Below, piece by piece: positions 1-8,930 of a stretch of 64,000 nt of DNA. Both the position numbers and the translations under genes were made by a program. The notes under the pieces were generated by a model that saw only the letters and a list, made by a program, of their open reading frames with translations, searched no databases and was not told the origin of the DNA. The stretch's first letter is position 1. Every line of letters starts with the position of its first letter. This stretch comes from Daedaleopsis sinensis (Eukaryota; Basidiomycota; Agaricomycetes; Polyporales; Polyporaceae), in NCBI GenBank assembly GCA_033807695.1, contig CM066307.1, positions 3,038,001 through 3,102,000 on the forward strand, written 5' to 3'.

Positions 1-498
1 TGCGCGCGTCGCTCTCGTACGCGATTGCGAGCGCGCACCCCGTCAGGTCGTCGAAGCCGGTCGTGTGCAGCGCCCCTGCCGGAGAGCTCCCGTCGTCGGA
101 CGTGCAAGGATTGTCGCCCGCACGAATGTCCGTCTGACCCTCGGAGGACGCGAAGAACGAGGTGAGGCCCTTGTTGCACGCGAGCTCCGTCGTCGCCGGC
201 TTCCCTGCGGGCAGCTCGAAAATGTCGCCCGGGTGCGGGGGGAAGTCAAGGTGCCCGTGGAACCACCACTGATCGAAGGTAAAATCTTGAAGGGGCGCGA
301 CGGGGCGGTTGTCGTATGGGAAGGTCTTGTCTGTCACGTTGAAGCCGTACATGCTAGGGTGCCATGGCGCTATAGGGAGCATGTCAGCAGCTAATACCTT
401 GCAGGCAGTGCTAAGAGGGAGTTCGTACAGATATGGGCGGCCGTCAGAGGTAGCAATGCCGCAAGTGCGGTTAACACAGCGATGGCTTGAGACACCAT
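1..498 (-). CDS. AA14 lytic polysaccharide monooxygenase, N-terminal part (runs off the window)
   Basis: This is a secreted copper enzyme of the AA14 family, which acts oxidatively on wood polysaccharides (first described on xylan-coated cellulose). The start at 498 opens a signal peptide (MVSQAIAVLTALAALLPL...) that ends in AAH, giving the N-terminal His expected of the copper His-brace. An intron is read at 370-428 (GTACGA...CTATAG). The second exon then gives PWHPSMYGFNVTDKTF, FDQWWFHGHLDFPPHPGD and ELACNKG, all close to known AA14 proteins, and reaches [17 protein letters not shown], which holds the likely second copper His. The gene is cut by the window start before the C-terminal half. 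No stop or frameshift is visible in the part seen. A damaged inverted copy lies at 46815-48227. Family assignment rests on remembered family motifs and is strong. Confidence 0.9.
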
Positions 499-799
499 TA
501 CAAACTTGAACGATTGTCGAGCAGTTGAGGTAAGAGAGAGTGATATTGCACTGAAGATGCAGACGATGCCAGACCGAGAGGTGTTGCAATAGAAATCAAA
601 GATTTGAAGAGGTGGAAAAAACGCGGGCGCACAAGTGCGCGCGAGAAGAGAAGAGTGAAGCAGAAGCAACGGCGGGCGGGACGAAGACGAATGAGCCATG
701 TTCCTCCGTCTCTCCTCCCTTTTATTGCCGATATAACACGCTTCGCCTCCCGCATGAGCGCACTTGGCTTCGACTAGCTGCTGAAATCGCCGCTCATGA

Positions 800-1128
800 G
801 GGCCGACATCTAACAGAAAGTTGCGCCTGCCTCTTCGCCCACAAACACATCGTCCGCATCCGATGCAACCGGTGCTTGATGTCGCTCTGTACGCATGGAG
901 TAGCGCCGGTGATATAGGAGCGGCGGTTTCATGTAATGGTGCCACACACTCGCTGCGATTTGAGTAGTGGAATCGCGCATCGCCATATTGACGTGCGATT
1001 TGACCGAGGATGCCATTGTCAGAGGGGAATTCAATTGTTTGCGGACATGGACGGCTCGATACTATCGCAGGAGACCTGATGTGAGCGACGGTGAGTGCGG
1101 GTGGTCGCGGCATCGTCGGGGGTTTCAT
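800..1128 (-). repeat. Segment shared with the upstream part of the second AA14 copy
   Basis: Read on the minus strand, this stretch aligns with 46815-47117 on the plus strand: ATCGAGCCGTCCATG, GACAATGGCATC, GGTCAAATCGC and GTGGGCGAAGA occur in the same order in both. It marks the 5' flank of a duplicated AA14 locus. The second copy lost everything between about 805 and 75 of this one. Confidence 0.75.
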
Positions 1129-1598
1129 CCTGCTCGCAGACGGAATTGTCAGTAATCGCGCGACAGGTTTGTTTGTAATACACCGTCACAGGCAGTTACA
1201 GTGCGCCGGCGCGCGAGCAGACAATTTACCGCGGGCACCCCGGATATCAAACAACAGCAACCGAGCCGCAATATCTATCGCTTTCAAAGACGTCGTACTT
1301 GGAACAAGATTTCTCATCGCATGCGGTCTTTGAGACATGCGTACCAAGGTGGCATAGATCTTCCTCGCCTATGGGTGATCAAAAGTCTGAGAGCCCGCCA
1401 TGGAGATCATCACGAATCACAGAATGTGCGCGTCGAGTCGTCGAGTCGGCGTCTCGACATAGCCGGGGCGGTGGAGGGGCGGTGGAGGCGGTGGGCTGGG
1501 CGCAAGTACTCGCTGGCATCAAGAGGAGGCGAGGACGATGGTAACGGCATCGATAGGGTATATATCCACTGGTGGGGCGTATCTTGTGACAGGCAGAC

Positions 1599-1744
1599 AC
1601 TGCATGGAGAGTCCTCTAGACGAATCCGCGTACGTCGCGAGAGCACATCCACACAACCTAGACGAAGAGCCACATTCGTCTAAATCGTGGTAGATATACT
1701 CTTGCGACCTACGTAGGCGTCGTCTAGATGACTCTCCACGCAGT
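1599..1744. repeat. 146-bp inverted-repeat hairpin (MITE-like)
   Basis: The two halves are imperfect reverse complements. The left arm begins ACTGCATGGAGAGTC followed by CTCTAGACGA, and the right arm read in reverse begins ACTGCGTGGAGAGTC followed by ATCTAGACGA. Both arms run about 45 bp towards CGCGAGAG/CGCAAGAG. Size and shape fit a miniature inverted-repeat element, but no clear target duplication longer than 2 bp is visible. Confidence 0.55.
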
Positions 1745-2360
1745 ACGATACAATAGTCTGATATACAAGAGAGTAGGCGCGGCCGAGCAGTGGATGCAGG
1801 GGAGGCAGTGGCACGAGACGTCTCTCACTGTCTCTCTATGGATCTGCTATTACTGCATAAACCGTACGTTAGCAAGGGTGTCTGCGATCAAAAGAAATGA
1901 CTTATCTGCAAACGAACGTTATGGGGGAGGATGCACCCTCCCCCGCCGGTACGACGAGGCTGCAGTCGACGCCGCACCGGACTCTCTATGTAGGTAACCT
2001 GGTGTGTCAAAGTGTCCAAGATCCCATATCCCCCAGAATCCGAACCCCCCAGTACCCAAATTCCCCGGTACCCAACTCCCCCAGAACCCGCCGTATCCCC
2101 CAGAATTCGATGCGCGCTGCATGACAGCTCGCGCAACAAAGGAATAGACATAGCGCAAAGTACCCCCAAGATCCCAATAGTACCAGCTCTCCGTCAAGAA
2201 GAGAGTTCGCGCCGCTCGTGTGCGAAGGCGTCCCAGCGCCACGAGCGTACATTCTGGCCAGCGAAAGAAAGGTAACTTAACAATCCCCCAGAACCCTTAG
2301 GGACGAGAGAGCGCAGCTCCATCCAAATCCATGCTGCCAGCAGCATGCTCCCTCGACCCT

Positions 2361-3140
2361 CTAGAAGCCCATGCCGAAGCTCCCACAGTACCAGAAGCGC
2401 GTAAGAAGCAGCAGCGCGCCAACCGCGAATCCGATGTAGTCGGCGTGCGCCACGCGGACGGTTGTCCCGCACGCCGCCAACGTGCACGCAGATTCGAACC
2501 CGACCGCCACCCCGACCGCCGCCGCGTCCGCCGCCTCGACGGCAACCTCATCCGCGGCGGCGACCGCCGCAGTCCACTTGTTGCACGCCGCCCTGCAGCG
2601 AGCTGCCGCCCTTGTTGCTTGCTGCTGCCGCTCGTGCTTGCGCAGCTCCTCCAGCCGTTGATCACTCGGCCGGAAGATCGACGCCCCGTGTGCAGGGACA
2701 AGCGTCCTGCCTCTTTGGCGGCAGTCATCCGCCTGCGGCTTGGCGGGCTCCTGCTGCTGCTGCTGCTGCTTTTCGAAGTATGCGGAAGGGATGAGTACAT
2801 ACCGATCGCCGCTCTCTGGCGCGGGGGAGTAGGCCGGGTGCATCTTGCGGCCGCGGAACCACGTGGGCTGCGCGAGCGAGAACTGGCCGGCGCGCTTGAC
2901 GCCCCCGGGCGGGAGGAGCAGGCTGGTGTCCGGGAGCGAGAGCGCGGTGTCGGACGAGAGCGCGGCGAGGGACTGGAAGGAGGGCGAGGACTGGAGCGTG
3001 GGCGACATGCTGAGATTGCTGAGGCTGCCGAAGCTGCTGAAGCCGCCGGAGCTGCCGAAGGGACCGCTGGTGATCGGCGGAGAGTTGACCATATCGCCAG
3101 CGACGTGGACAATGATAGTGCAAGCGGGGGCGCAAGACAT
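2361..3140 (-). CDS. Hypothetical protein, Ser/Gly-rich start, Gln run, Ala-rich hydrophobic end
   Basis: This is a single-exon frame of 259 codons from the ATG at 3140. Residues 20-60 are Gly/Ser/Phe-rich (GGFSSFGSLSNLSMSP). A hydrophilic middle holds PTWFRGRKMHPAYSP and a six-Gln run, followed by a Glu/Arg/Gln-rich helix. The last 70 residues are Ala-rich and end in a plausible membrane segment (YIGFAVGALLLLTRFWYCG). No family is recognised. The opposite strand is also open because of high GC. Composition and the ordered low-complexity-to-tail layout favour the minus strand. It is tail to head with CIA30, about 300 bp away. Confidence 0.5.
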   Translation of the reverse strand: MSCAPACTIIVHVAGDMVNSPPITSGPFGSSGGFSSFGSLSNLSMSPTLQSSPSFQSLAALSSDTALSLPDTSLLLPPGGVKRAGQFSLAQPTWFRGRKMHPAYSPAPESGDRYVLIPSAYFEKQQQQQQEPAKPQADDCRQRGRTLVPAHGASIFRPSDQRLEELRKHERQQQATRAAARCRAACNKWTAAVAAADEVAVEAADAAAVGVAVGFESACTLAACGTTVRVAHADYIGFAVGALLLLTRFWYCGSFGMGF

Positions 3141-3448
3141 GGTGAAGGCTGTGAAGGCTGTGGGGGATGTAGGAGGCTAAAGTGTAAGATGAGGTGCCGA
3201 GTGGGAGTCCCCGAGCCTGCCTTTTAACAGGTGGGGTGCGGCTGAGCGGATATTGGGATTGGGGCTGGTGTCGACGCATGCGGGGGTCTGGGCTCGTATT
3301 CCGCCGCTCATCCGCAGGGTGCGTGCCTTAACCGACCCATATGAGGGGGCGGACCTGTCGAACGGATGGCATATCCGCGTGATCGTTTGCGGATATGTCA
3401 AGGCCATCGCAGGCGATTGGTGGTTAACAAAGGGGTGGATATATGCGA

Positions 3449-4524
3449 TTAGGAGGGTAGGACAAACGACAATTGTACAGCTTCTAGCTCGGACGGTCAC
3501 AGTACTGGGGGCCGCTCCCACTGTGTGCCTTCTGAAGGTGCCTTTTCTGTAGCGGTTCGTGAGTCCGGGGAGCGCTTGGGTACGGAACACGCACGTACCC
3601 AGAGCAGAAGTGTCGGTTACGTCCTCGACGTTAACAGCACGTATTGAATCAACACCCAGCTCGTAATCTCCCTCGACACCACTGTTACCACCGAGCAGAG
3701 AGATGCCTATGGTCCGTACGCGTTCGCGATACATTTCAACTTGGTGAGCCACGAGCTCTCCTGCATTTGTTAGCACGAAATCCTTGAATGGAATCTGCAC
3801 ACCTTGTCAGTTGAGCAACGTAGCTGCCGTACACATCTACTCACAAAGACATCCTCCCAGCCGCCGTCGTCTCTACGGAAGAACAGGCGATGTTGCCACA
3901 AGTCGGTCGTGATGGGTCCGTCGGTTTGGAGGTTCACAAAGTAGGAGTTGCGAGTTCGCGGGTGTCCGAGAGCACGTACACGCAGGGCTAGAAACTCATG
4001 ATTCGATACGTCTTCTGTCATCTCACCGAAGAGAGTGTTTCGAGGCTGGCGAGGATGGTCTGGACGAGCTGGACGTAATAGAGAGGGTGGTACATAACGC
4101 ACCTTGCTTCTGAAGCCTGCATATCCGCCTCGTATCCTCCCTTCCAGTCCACTCCGAACGCCGAGCCTCATCTCACCCCAGAATTTACCAGTTGGTCGCT
4201 CGACGTTGATGTCGCGGGCCGAGTGTGGCTTCTCCGGGTGTGTCGCCATTGACGTAGTCTCGTCGAGGACGAAGTTGACCGTGGAGGTCCCGCCTACGTC
4301 TGCATCGCAGCCCATGTCAAATCCCTCGATATCCTCGCGGCTGTTGAAAGTGTAGAGGAGTCTGGGGGCGCGTGGAAGGTCGTTTGCGCCCTCCATGCGC
4401 ATAACTACGTGAATGTCGTACCTCAGTTTACAGTCCCGGACATGGTATGTGGATGCGTACTGCGTGAAGCATTGTCGCGAAGGAGTTTGCTGCTCCTATT
4501 GAGATATGCTCTAAGTCCAGACAT
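3449..4524 (-). CDS. CIA30 / NDUFAF1-type complex I intermediate-associated protein
   Basis: This is a mitochondrial assembly factor that binds a membrane-arm intermediate of respiratory complex I. Three exons are read. Exon 1 (4461-4524) gives MSGLRAYLNRSSKLLRDNAS. Exon 2 (3845-4404) gives RMEGANDLPRAPRLLYTFNS, GCDADVGGTSTV, GKFWGEMRLG, GGYAGFRSK and SYFVNLQTDGP. Exon 3 (from 3794) gives PFKDFVLTNAGELV, TIGISLLGGNSGVEGDYELG and VDSIRAVNVEDV. Exons 1 and 2 sum to a multiple of three and the joins restore the family consensus. The motif order is that of the CIA30 domain across the whole protein. The extreme C-terminus is uncertain: a last small exon ending at 3449 is proposed, while the unspliced frame would run to 3177. 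Confidence 0.88.
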
Positions 4525-5143
4525 ATTCGAGATGGCGGCCAGGAGGATGGTATTTCGGCTTTTACTCGATATAATATTAAGCAGGGAGGAGGAGGAGGAA
4601 TTGAATTTAAGCGCACACCACAAGCCCCTACTATTAGTCTTAGTACTTAAATAAAGCATTAATATTGCCTCCGAATAATACCCTCCCTGCCGTGGTGCAT
4701 TCCGAGATAATAGTTGAACCACATGTTCGAGCACAGTGAGACCTTTGGCTCATCACCCATGCAAGCACAGGTGGAGCAGAAGCGACTGCGACAGCACGTT
4801 GGCATATCGAGTGCCATACCATACCACGAACTAAAACCCAGAGGATAAAAATGTTTTTTCTTTTTCGTGAAAAACCCTCTGGGAGTCTAACCAGGTAGTC
4901 TGCTTTCAATTACGGGCTTGAACCGTGTGCCCCCCAATCTGAGTTTGTCAGCATGTATTTGATCTCCGACCACGCGTCAAGATCTATACACGACGACGCG
5001 TCCGAGACGCGTCGCCAGCGCCTCCGCCTTCTGTCCTCTTCCGCGCGATACACAATGTTCACATAATGGAAACTATATATTCTAATGCTACAGCGACACC
5101 TCCTTGTTCCCCTGACGTGTTCTATTCTGATAAGGACACAAAC

Positions 5144-6081
5144 CTATGCACATTTATTCAAGAGAAACTTGAGTACGAACCCTACACCTGTCATTCCCCC
5201 TCGTATGAACACAAACACACGCCTCCATCGAGTCTCATCACGACGTACGGCGTACATCATCGGTATCTCCATACTCAAACAATGCGTGTAGGAGGCTGTC
5301 CTTCCCATTTCATCACATACAAAGTTCAGGATTAATGTACGCAGCTTGTCATGCTCCGTAACATATCTACGCCTCGGCATTGCGGCTCCATCCGGACCGT
5401 TCTCTTTAGACGATGACGAAGGAGTGGGATTCATCGAGTTGGAGAAGCTGGACCTCACAGGGAGTGGCAGAGGCGATAACGAGTGAGAGTGATGCAGGTA
5501 TCCTGCCTGGTGGAGGGCGAGCGCAGGCCGGGGATGGGTCACCGGAGTACATGCTCGGCGAACATGGCGGGACGGATGCAGGTTTGGGGTCTTTCTCGTT
5601 CTCCCAATGCGACTGTTTTGCAGCTCTGTGACGCACTGGTGGGGAGGGAGCTACCAGAGGAAGTAGATGGGGCGAGCAAGGGAGCGTTGAGATCTAACTA
5701 CAAATGGGGAGGAACCGAGCAGAGCACCAATTTGTCATGGCCGTTGCTTGCGGTCCCATACGGCCGGCTTTGTTGTGCAGAGGAGCTGTCTAGATCCATG
5801 CCCATGTTATTAGAGAATGTGGACGTTTGCTTCCCACTGAGGGGACGGAGGTGAGGCATCCCAGCGAAAGTCGAACTGCTGCCAGCAGGAGAGGGCGACT
5901 CGTGAGTGTTCCGAGATGAGCTAGACGACAGAGAGCTGGCTCGGAACGAGAAGTGACTTGCAGGTGTGCTTGTCCAGTAGCAAGATGACGAAGGAGACTC
6001 AGAGGATGACATGGGAGACGGAACGCAGCTGTCGCTCAAGCGTTCACGGTCCACGGAATGTGACAAGCGCCCCGTGTCCAT
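5144..6081 (-). CDS. Putative Ser/Pro-rich protein (gene model uncertain)
   Basis: Adjacent minus-strand frames read as one possible spliced gene. The first, from 6081, is very Ser-rich (SSSESPSSSCYW, ASSLSSSSSRN). A second at about 5400-5630 is Pro-rich, and a third contains MNPTPSSSSKENGPDG and RRRYVTEHDKLRTLILNFV. No domain is recognised and exact introns were not resolved. It sits directly left of the giant element, whose insertion point is about 100 bp upstream of the proposed start, so its promoter region may have been split. Confidence 0.35.
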
Positions 6082-6178
6082 ATCGAGCGATTTCTTCCGT
6101 ATTAGGAATTAGGAAACCATCGCCTTATATGGACGCTCGGATCAGTCGGCATTTTCAATCACCGCTGATATGGGACCA

Positions 6179-6181
6179 CAG
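6179..6181. repeat. Left target-site duplication CAG
   Basis: CAG sits immediately outside the left end CACGGCGGGCAAC of the giant element. The same CAG follows the right end at 38324-38326. A 3-bp duplication is what CACTA/EnSpm (Tnp2) transposases make. Confidence 0.7.
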
Positions 6182-6199
6182 CACGGCGGGCAACAGCGA

Positions 6200-6480
6200 A
6201 ATCCGGTCGAAGGGAAATAGTTGAGACATTGTTGTGACATGTAACAATTCCCACGACGTCCATCAGGCTACCACCCGCGAGGATACTCTACATTTCCCAG
6301 CGACAGTCAGCACAATGTCCCTTGGCCGGAAATTCTATGTGTCCCAGCGTTGGGGTACTTGAGGGAAATTCTAGGGAAGTTTTACATATCTCAACAAAGC
6401 CTGACAAAGGGAAATGGTGGACGTTTCTAGACAATGGCTAACCGCTGTCCAACTCAAGGAAATTCAAGTGACATTGTGGT
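6200..6480. promoter_or_regulatory. Subterminal GGAAAT motif cluster, left end
   Basis: The octamer-like core (A/G)GGAAAT recurs six times in about 280 bp on both strands: AAGGGAAATAG, CATTTCCCAG, CCGGAAATTCTA, GAGGGAAATTCTA, AAGGGAAATGG and AAGGAAATTCAA. CACTA elements carry short subterminal repeats that bind their own DNA-binding protein, so these are candidates for transposase-binding sites. The function is inferred. Confidence 0.5.
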
Positions 6481-6717
6481 GGTACGTTACATGACTCTAC
6501 AGCAGACTGTTTGTATGGCGTGGGTCTGGAATGTCAAAGGACTTTTTATATTCTCTCAGAATTTCCTCGCAGATGACACACATAGGCGTGCACCTCCAAA
6601 GGAAACGTGACAAGTCTCCTTGCGCGACACACATTGTGTCAAAAGGGCAGCGTCTAAGACACTGTGAAACGGGTATACCCAGCATCCACGCTCTCAAGCT
6701 CAGCGTCGTCGACGCGG

Positions 6718-6990
6718 TGTGCAGCGCGAAGAGCATGGCGCACAGTGTCGAGGGAGTTGCGTACAGCACGGGGCACACAGCGCGCAGTGTCGAGGATGCC
6801 GCGTGCAGCGCGAAGGACGTGGCACGCAGTGTCGATCAGCACGGGGCACACAGCGCGCAGTGTCGAGGGAGTTGCGTACAGCACGGGGCACACAGCACGC
6901 AGTGTCGAGGATGCCGCGTGCAGCGCGAAGGACATGGTGCGCAGTGACGAGGGCGTCGCGTGCAGCGCGAAGGGCGTGGCGCGCAGTGTC
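6718..6990 (+). repeat. 42-bp tandem repeat inside the left TIR
   Basis: About seven imperfect 42-bp units alternate GTGCAGCGCGAAG... and GTACAGCACGGGGC... starts and share CGCAGTGTCGAGG. One unit is shortened. The period is a multiple of three, which opens long frames on both strands with no coding sense. The mirror copy is at 37515-37787. Confidence 0.8.
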
Positions 6991-7244
6991 AAAGGTGTGT
7001 GTGAGTCAGTGACCTTGGTTTTGCCGTGCGCAAGTCCTTTCACCCCTTGCACAGAACGCGCTCTGGGCATAATGCGCGGCATTCAAGTCAAAGACCCCCG
7101 CCGCTCACAAACCATGCGCCCGCCCGATCACCCCCGTACACGGAAAGGCACTCCTAACCAGGCCGCGCGCAAGCGGGTCCTTTGGCGCACCTCAAAGCAC
7201 GCAAAGACGGCGCTGTCACCGAGCCCGGCTCCCGTCGGACGCCT

Positions 7245-8560
7245 CACCGCTCGCCGCCGCTCGCGTACGGAGTCCCCGCCCCCTCACCGGGCTCGCCGCC
7301 CAAAGGCTCAGGGCGCACTGCGGAGCTCCCCGTGCGCGCAGCGGCGCTCTCCTGAGCTCCTCACAGCTCGTCGCCGCGCGCGTACGGAGTGCCCGCCCGG
7401 TGACGGCTCGCCGCCCACACCCTCACGGCGCATCGCGGAGCTCCCCGTGCGCGCAGCGGCGCTCTCCTGAGCTCCTCACAGCTCGCCGCCGCTCGCGTAC
7501 GGAGTCCCCGCCCCCTCACCGGGCTCGCCGCCCAAAGGCTCAGGGCGCACTGCGGAGCTCCCCGTGCGCGCAGCGGCGCTCTCCTGAGCTCCTCACAGCT
7601 CGTCGCCGCGCGCGTACGGAGTGCCCGCCCGGTGACGGCTCGCCGCCCACACCCTCACGGCGCATCGCGGAGCTCCCCGTGCGCGCAGCGGCGCTCTCCT
7701 GAGCTCCTCACAGCTCGCCGCCGCTCGCGTACGGAGTCCCCGCCCCCTCACCGGGCTCGCCGCCCAAAAGCTCACGGCGCACCGCGGAGCTCCCCGTGCG
7801 CGCAGCGGCGCTCTCCTGAGCTCCTCACAGCTCGCCGCCGCTCGCGTACGGAGTCCCCGCCCCCTCACCGGGCTCGCCGCCCAAAGGCTCAGGGCGCACT
7901 GCGGAGCTCCCCGTGCGCGCAGCGGCGCTCTCCTGAGCTCCTCACAGCTCGTCGCCGCGCGCGTACGGAGTGCCCGCCCGGTGACGGCTCGCCGCCCACA
8001 ACCTCACGGCACACCGCGGAGCTCCCCGTGCGCGCAGCGGCGCTCTCCTGAGCTCCTCACAGCTCGCCGCCGCTCGCGTACGGAGTCCCCGCCCCCTCAC
8101 CGGGCTCGCCGCCGCTCGCGTACGGAGTCCCCGCCCACTCACCGGGCTCGCCGCCCAAAAGCTCACGGCGCACCGCGGAGCTCCCCGTGCGCGCAGCGGC
8201 GCTCTCTTGAGCTCCTCACAGCTCGTCGCCGCGCGCGTACGGAGTGCCCGCCCGGTGACGGCTCGCCGCTCACAACCTCACGGCGCACGGTGGAGCTCCC
8301 CCGTGCGCGCAGCGGCGCACTGCCGAGCTCCTTGCAGCTCCTCGGAGTTCTCACAGCTCGCGTCCTCACGCGAACGGAGTGTCCACCCGCCCGCCGTGCT
8401 CGCCGCGCAGAAATTCACGGCGCATCGCGGAACTCCCCGTGCGCGCATCAGAGCACTGCCGAGCTCATCGCAGCTAGTGTACGGAGTGCCCGCCCTTTCC
8501 GTCGGAGTTTCCGCACACATAGCGCAGTAAACTGCTGCACTCCTCATGCGCGCAGCGGCG
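7245..8560 (+). repeat. About 116-bp satellite-like array in the left TIR
   Basis: GC-rich monomers of 115-117 bp share GCGTACGGAGT, GGAGCTCCCCGTGCGCGCAG and GAGCTCCTCACAGCTCG. Two monomer types (GGAGTCCCCGCCCCCTCAC and GGAGTGCCCGCCCGGTGAC) alternate, giving a 232-bp higher-order unit. The innermost copies are increasingly degenerate. The Arg/Ser-rich frames here are by-products of the repeat. Confidence 0.85.
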
Positions 8561-8930
8561 CACTACCGAGCTCCTTGCAGCTCGTCAGGTCGCCGCTGCT
8601 CGCATAAGGAGTGCCAGTCCCGTGTCGGGCTCGCAGCACAGAAGTTCGCTGCGCATCCGGAGCTCCCTAATATGCGCAGCGGAGCCCTACGGAGCTCCCC
8701 GCAGCTCGTCAGGTCACCGCTGCTCGCACTCGCTCGTGTACGGGGTGCCCGCCTCTCTCGCCCACATCGCGCGGTACATCGCGGTACATCGCGGCGCTCG
8801 CCCCCGCGCACAACGGACTTGGAGTCCCCGACCCCGCTCGACGAGCTCGTCGCAGCTCGTCGGGCGCGCTCAAGGATTCTGTTCGCATACTGTCCCCACC
8901 CTCTCTCCTTGCCCGGCAGAAGAGCCGGTA

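Larger units (their letters stand above)
499..2360. other. Intergenic, upstream region of the AA14 gene
   Basis: No convincing gene is seen. About 800-1128 is the region also found, inverted, beside the damaged AA14 copy. A 146-bp hairpin lies at 1599-1744. A short run of CCCCAG(A/T)..CCCAA-type imperfect repeats lies at about 2010-2110. The open frames here overlap on both strands and show no domain or splice logic. Confidence 0.6.
6182..8880 (+). repeat. Left terminal inverted repeat
   Basis: From the outside in it has about 500 bp of unique terminal sequence, a 42-bp repeat block, about 240 bp of unique sequence, an array of about 116-bp monomers and a diverged inner part. It matches 35690-38323 in reverse. 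Identity looks complete over at least the first 1.2 kb. Further in, the arms differ by one monomer (offset of 117 bp) and by rearranged inner units. Confidence 0.85.

Noticed and set aside
6718..8560. CRISPR-like regularly spaced repeats
   Set aside because: The units are tandem and imperfect, with no constant repeat plus unique spacer, and the genome is eukaryotic.
6664..8607. Long Arg/Ser-rich open frames (268 and 208 codons) in the TIR, repeated in the other arm
   Set aside because: They are by-products of GC-rich tandem repeats with few stop codons. They lack splice logic, composition of real proteins and any domain, and other frames are equally open.
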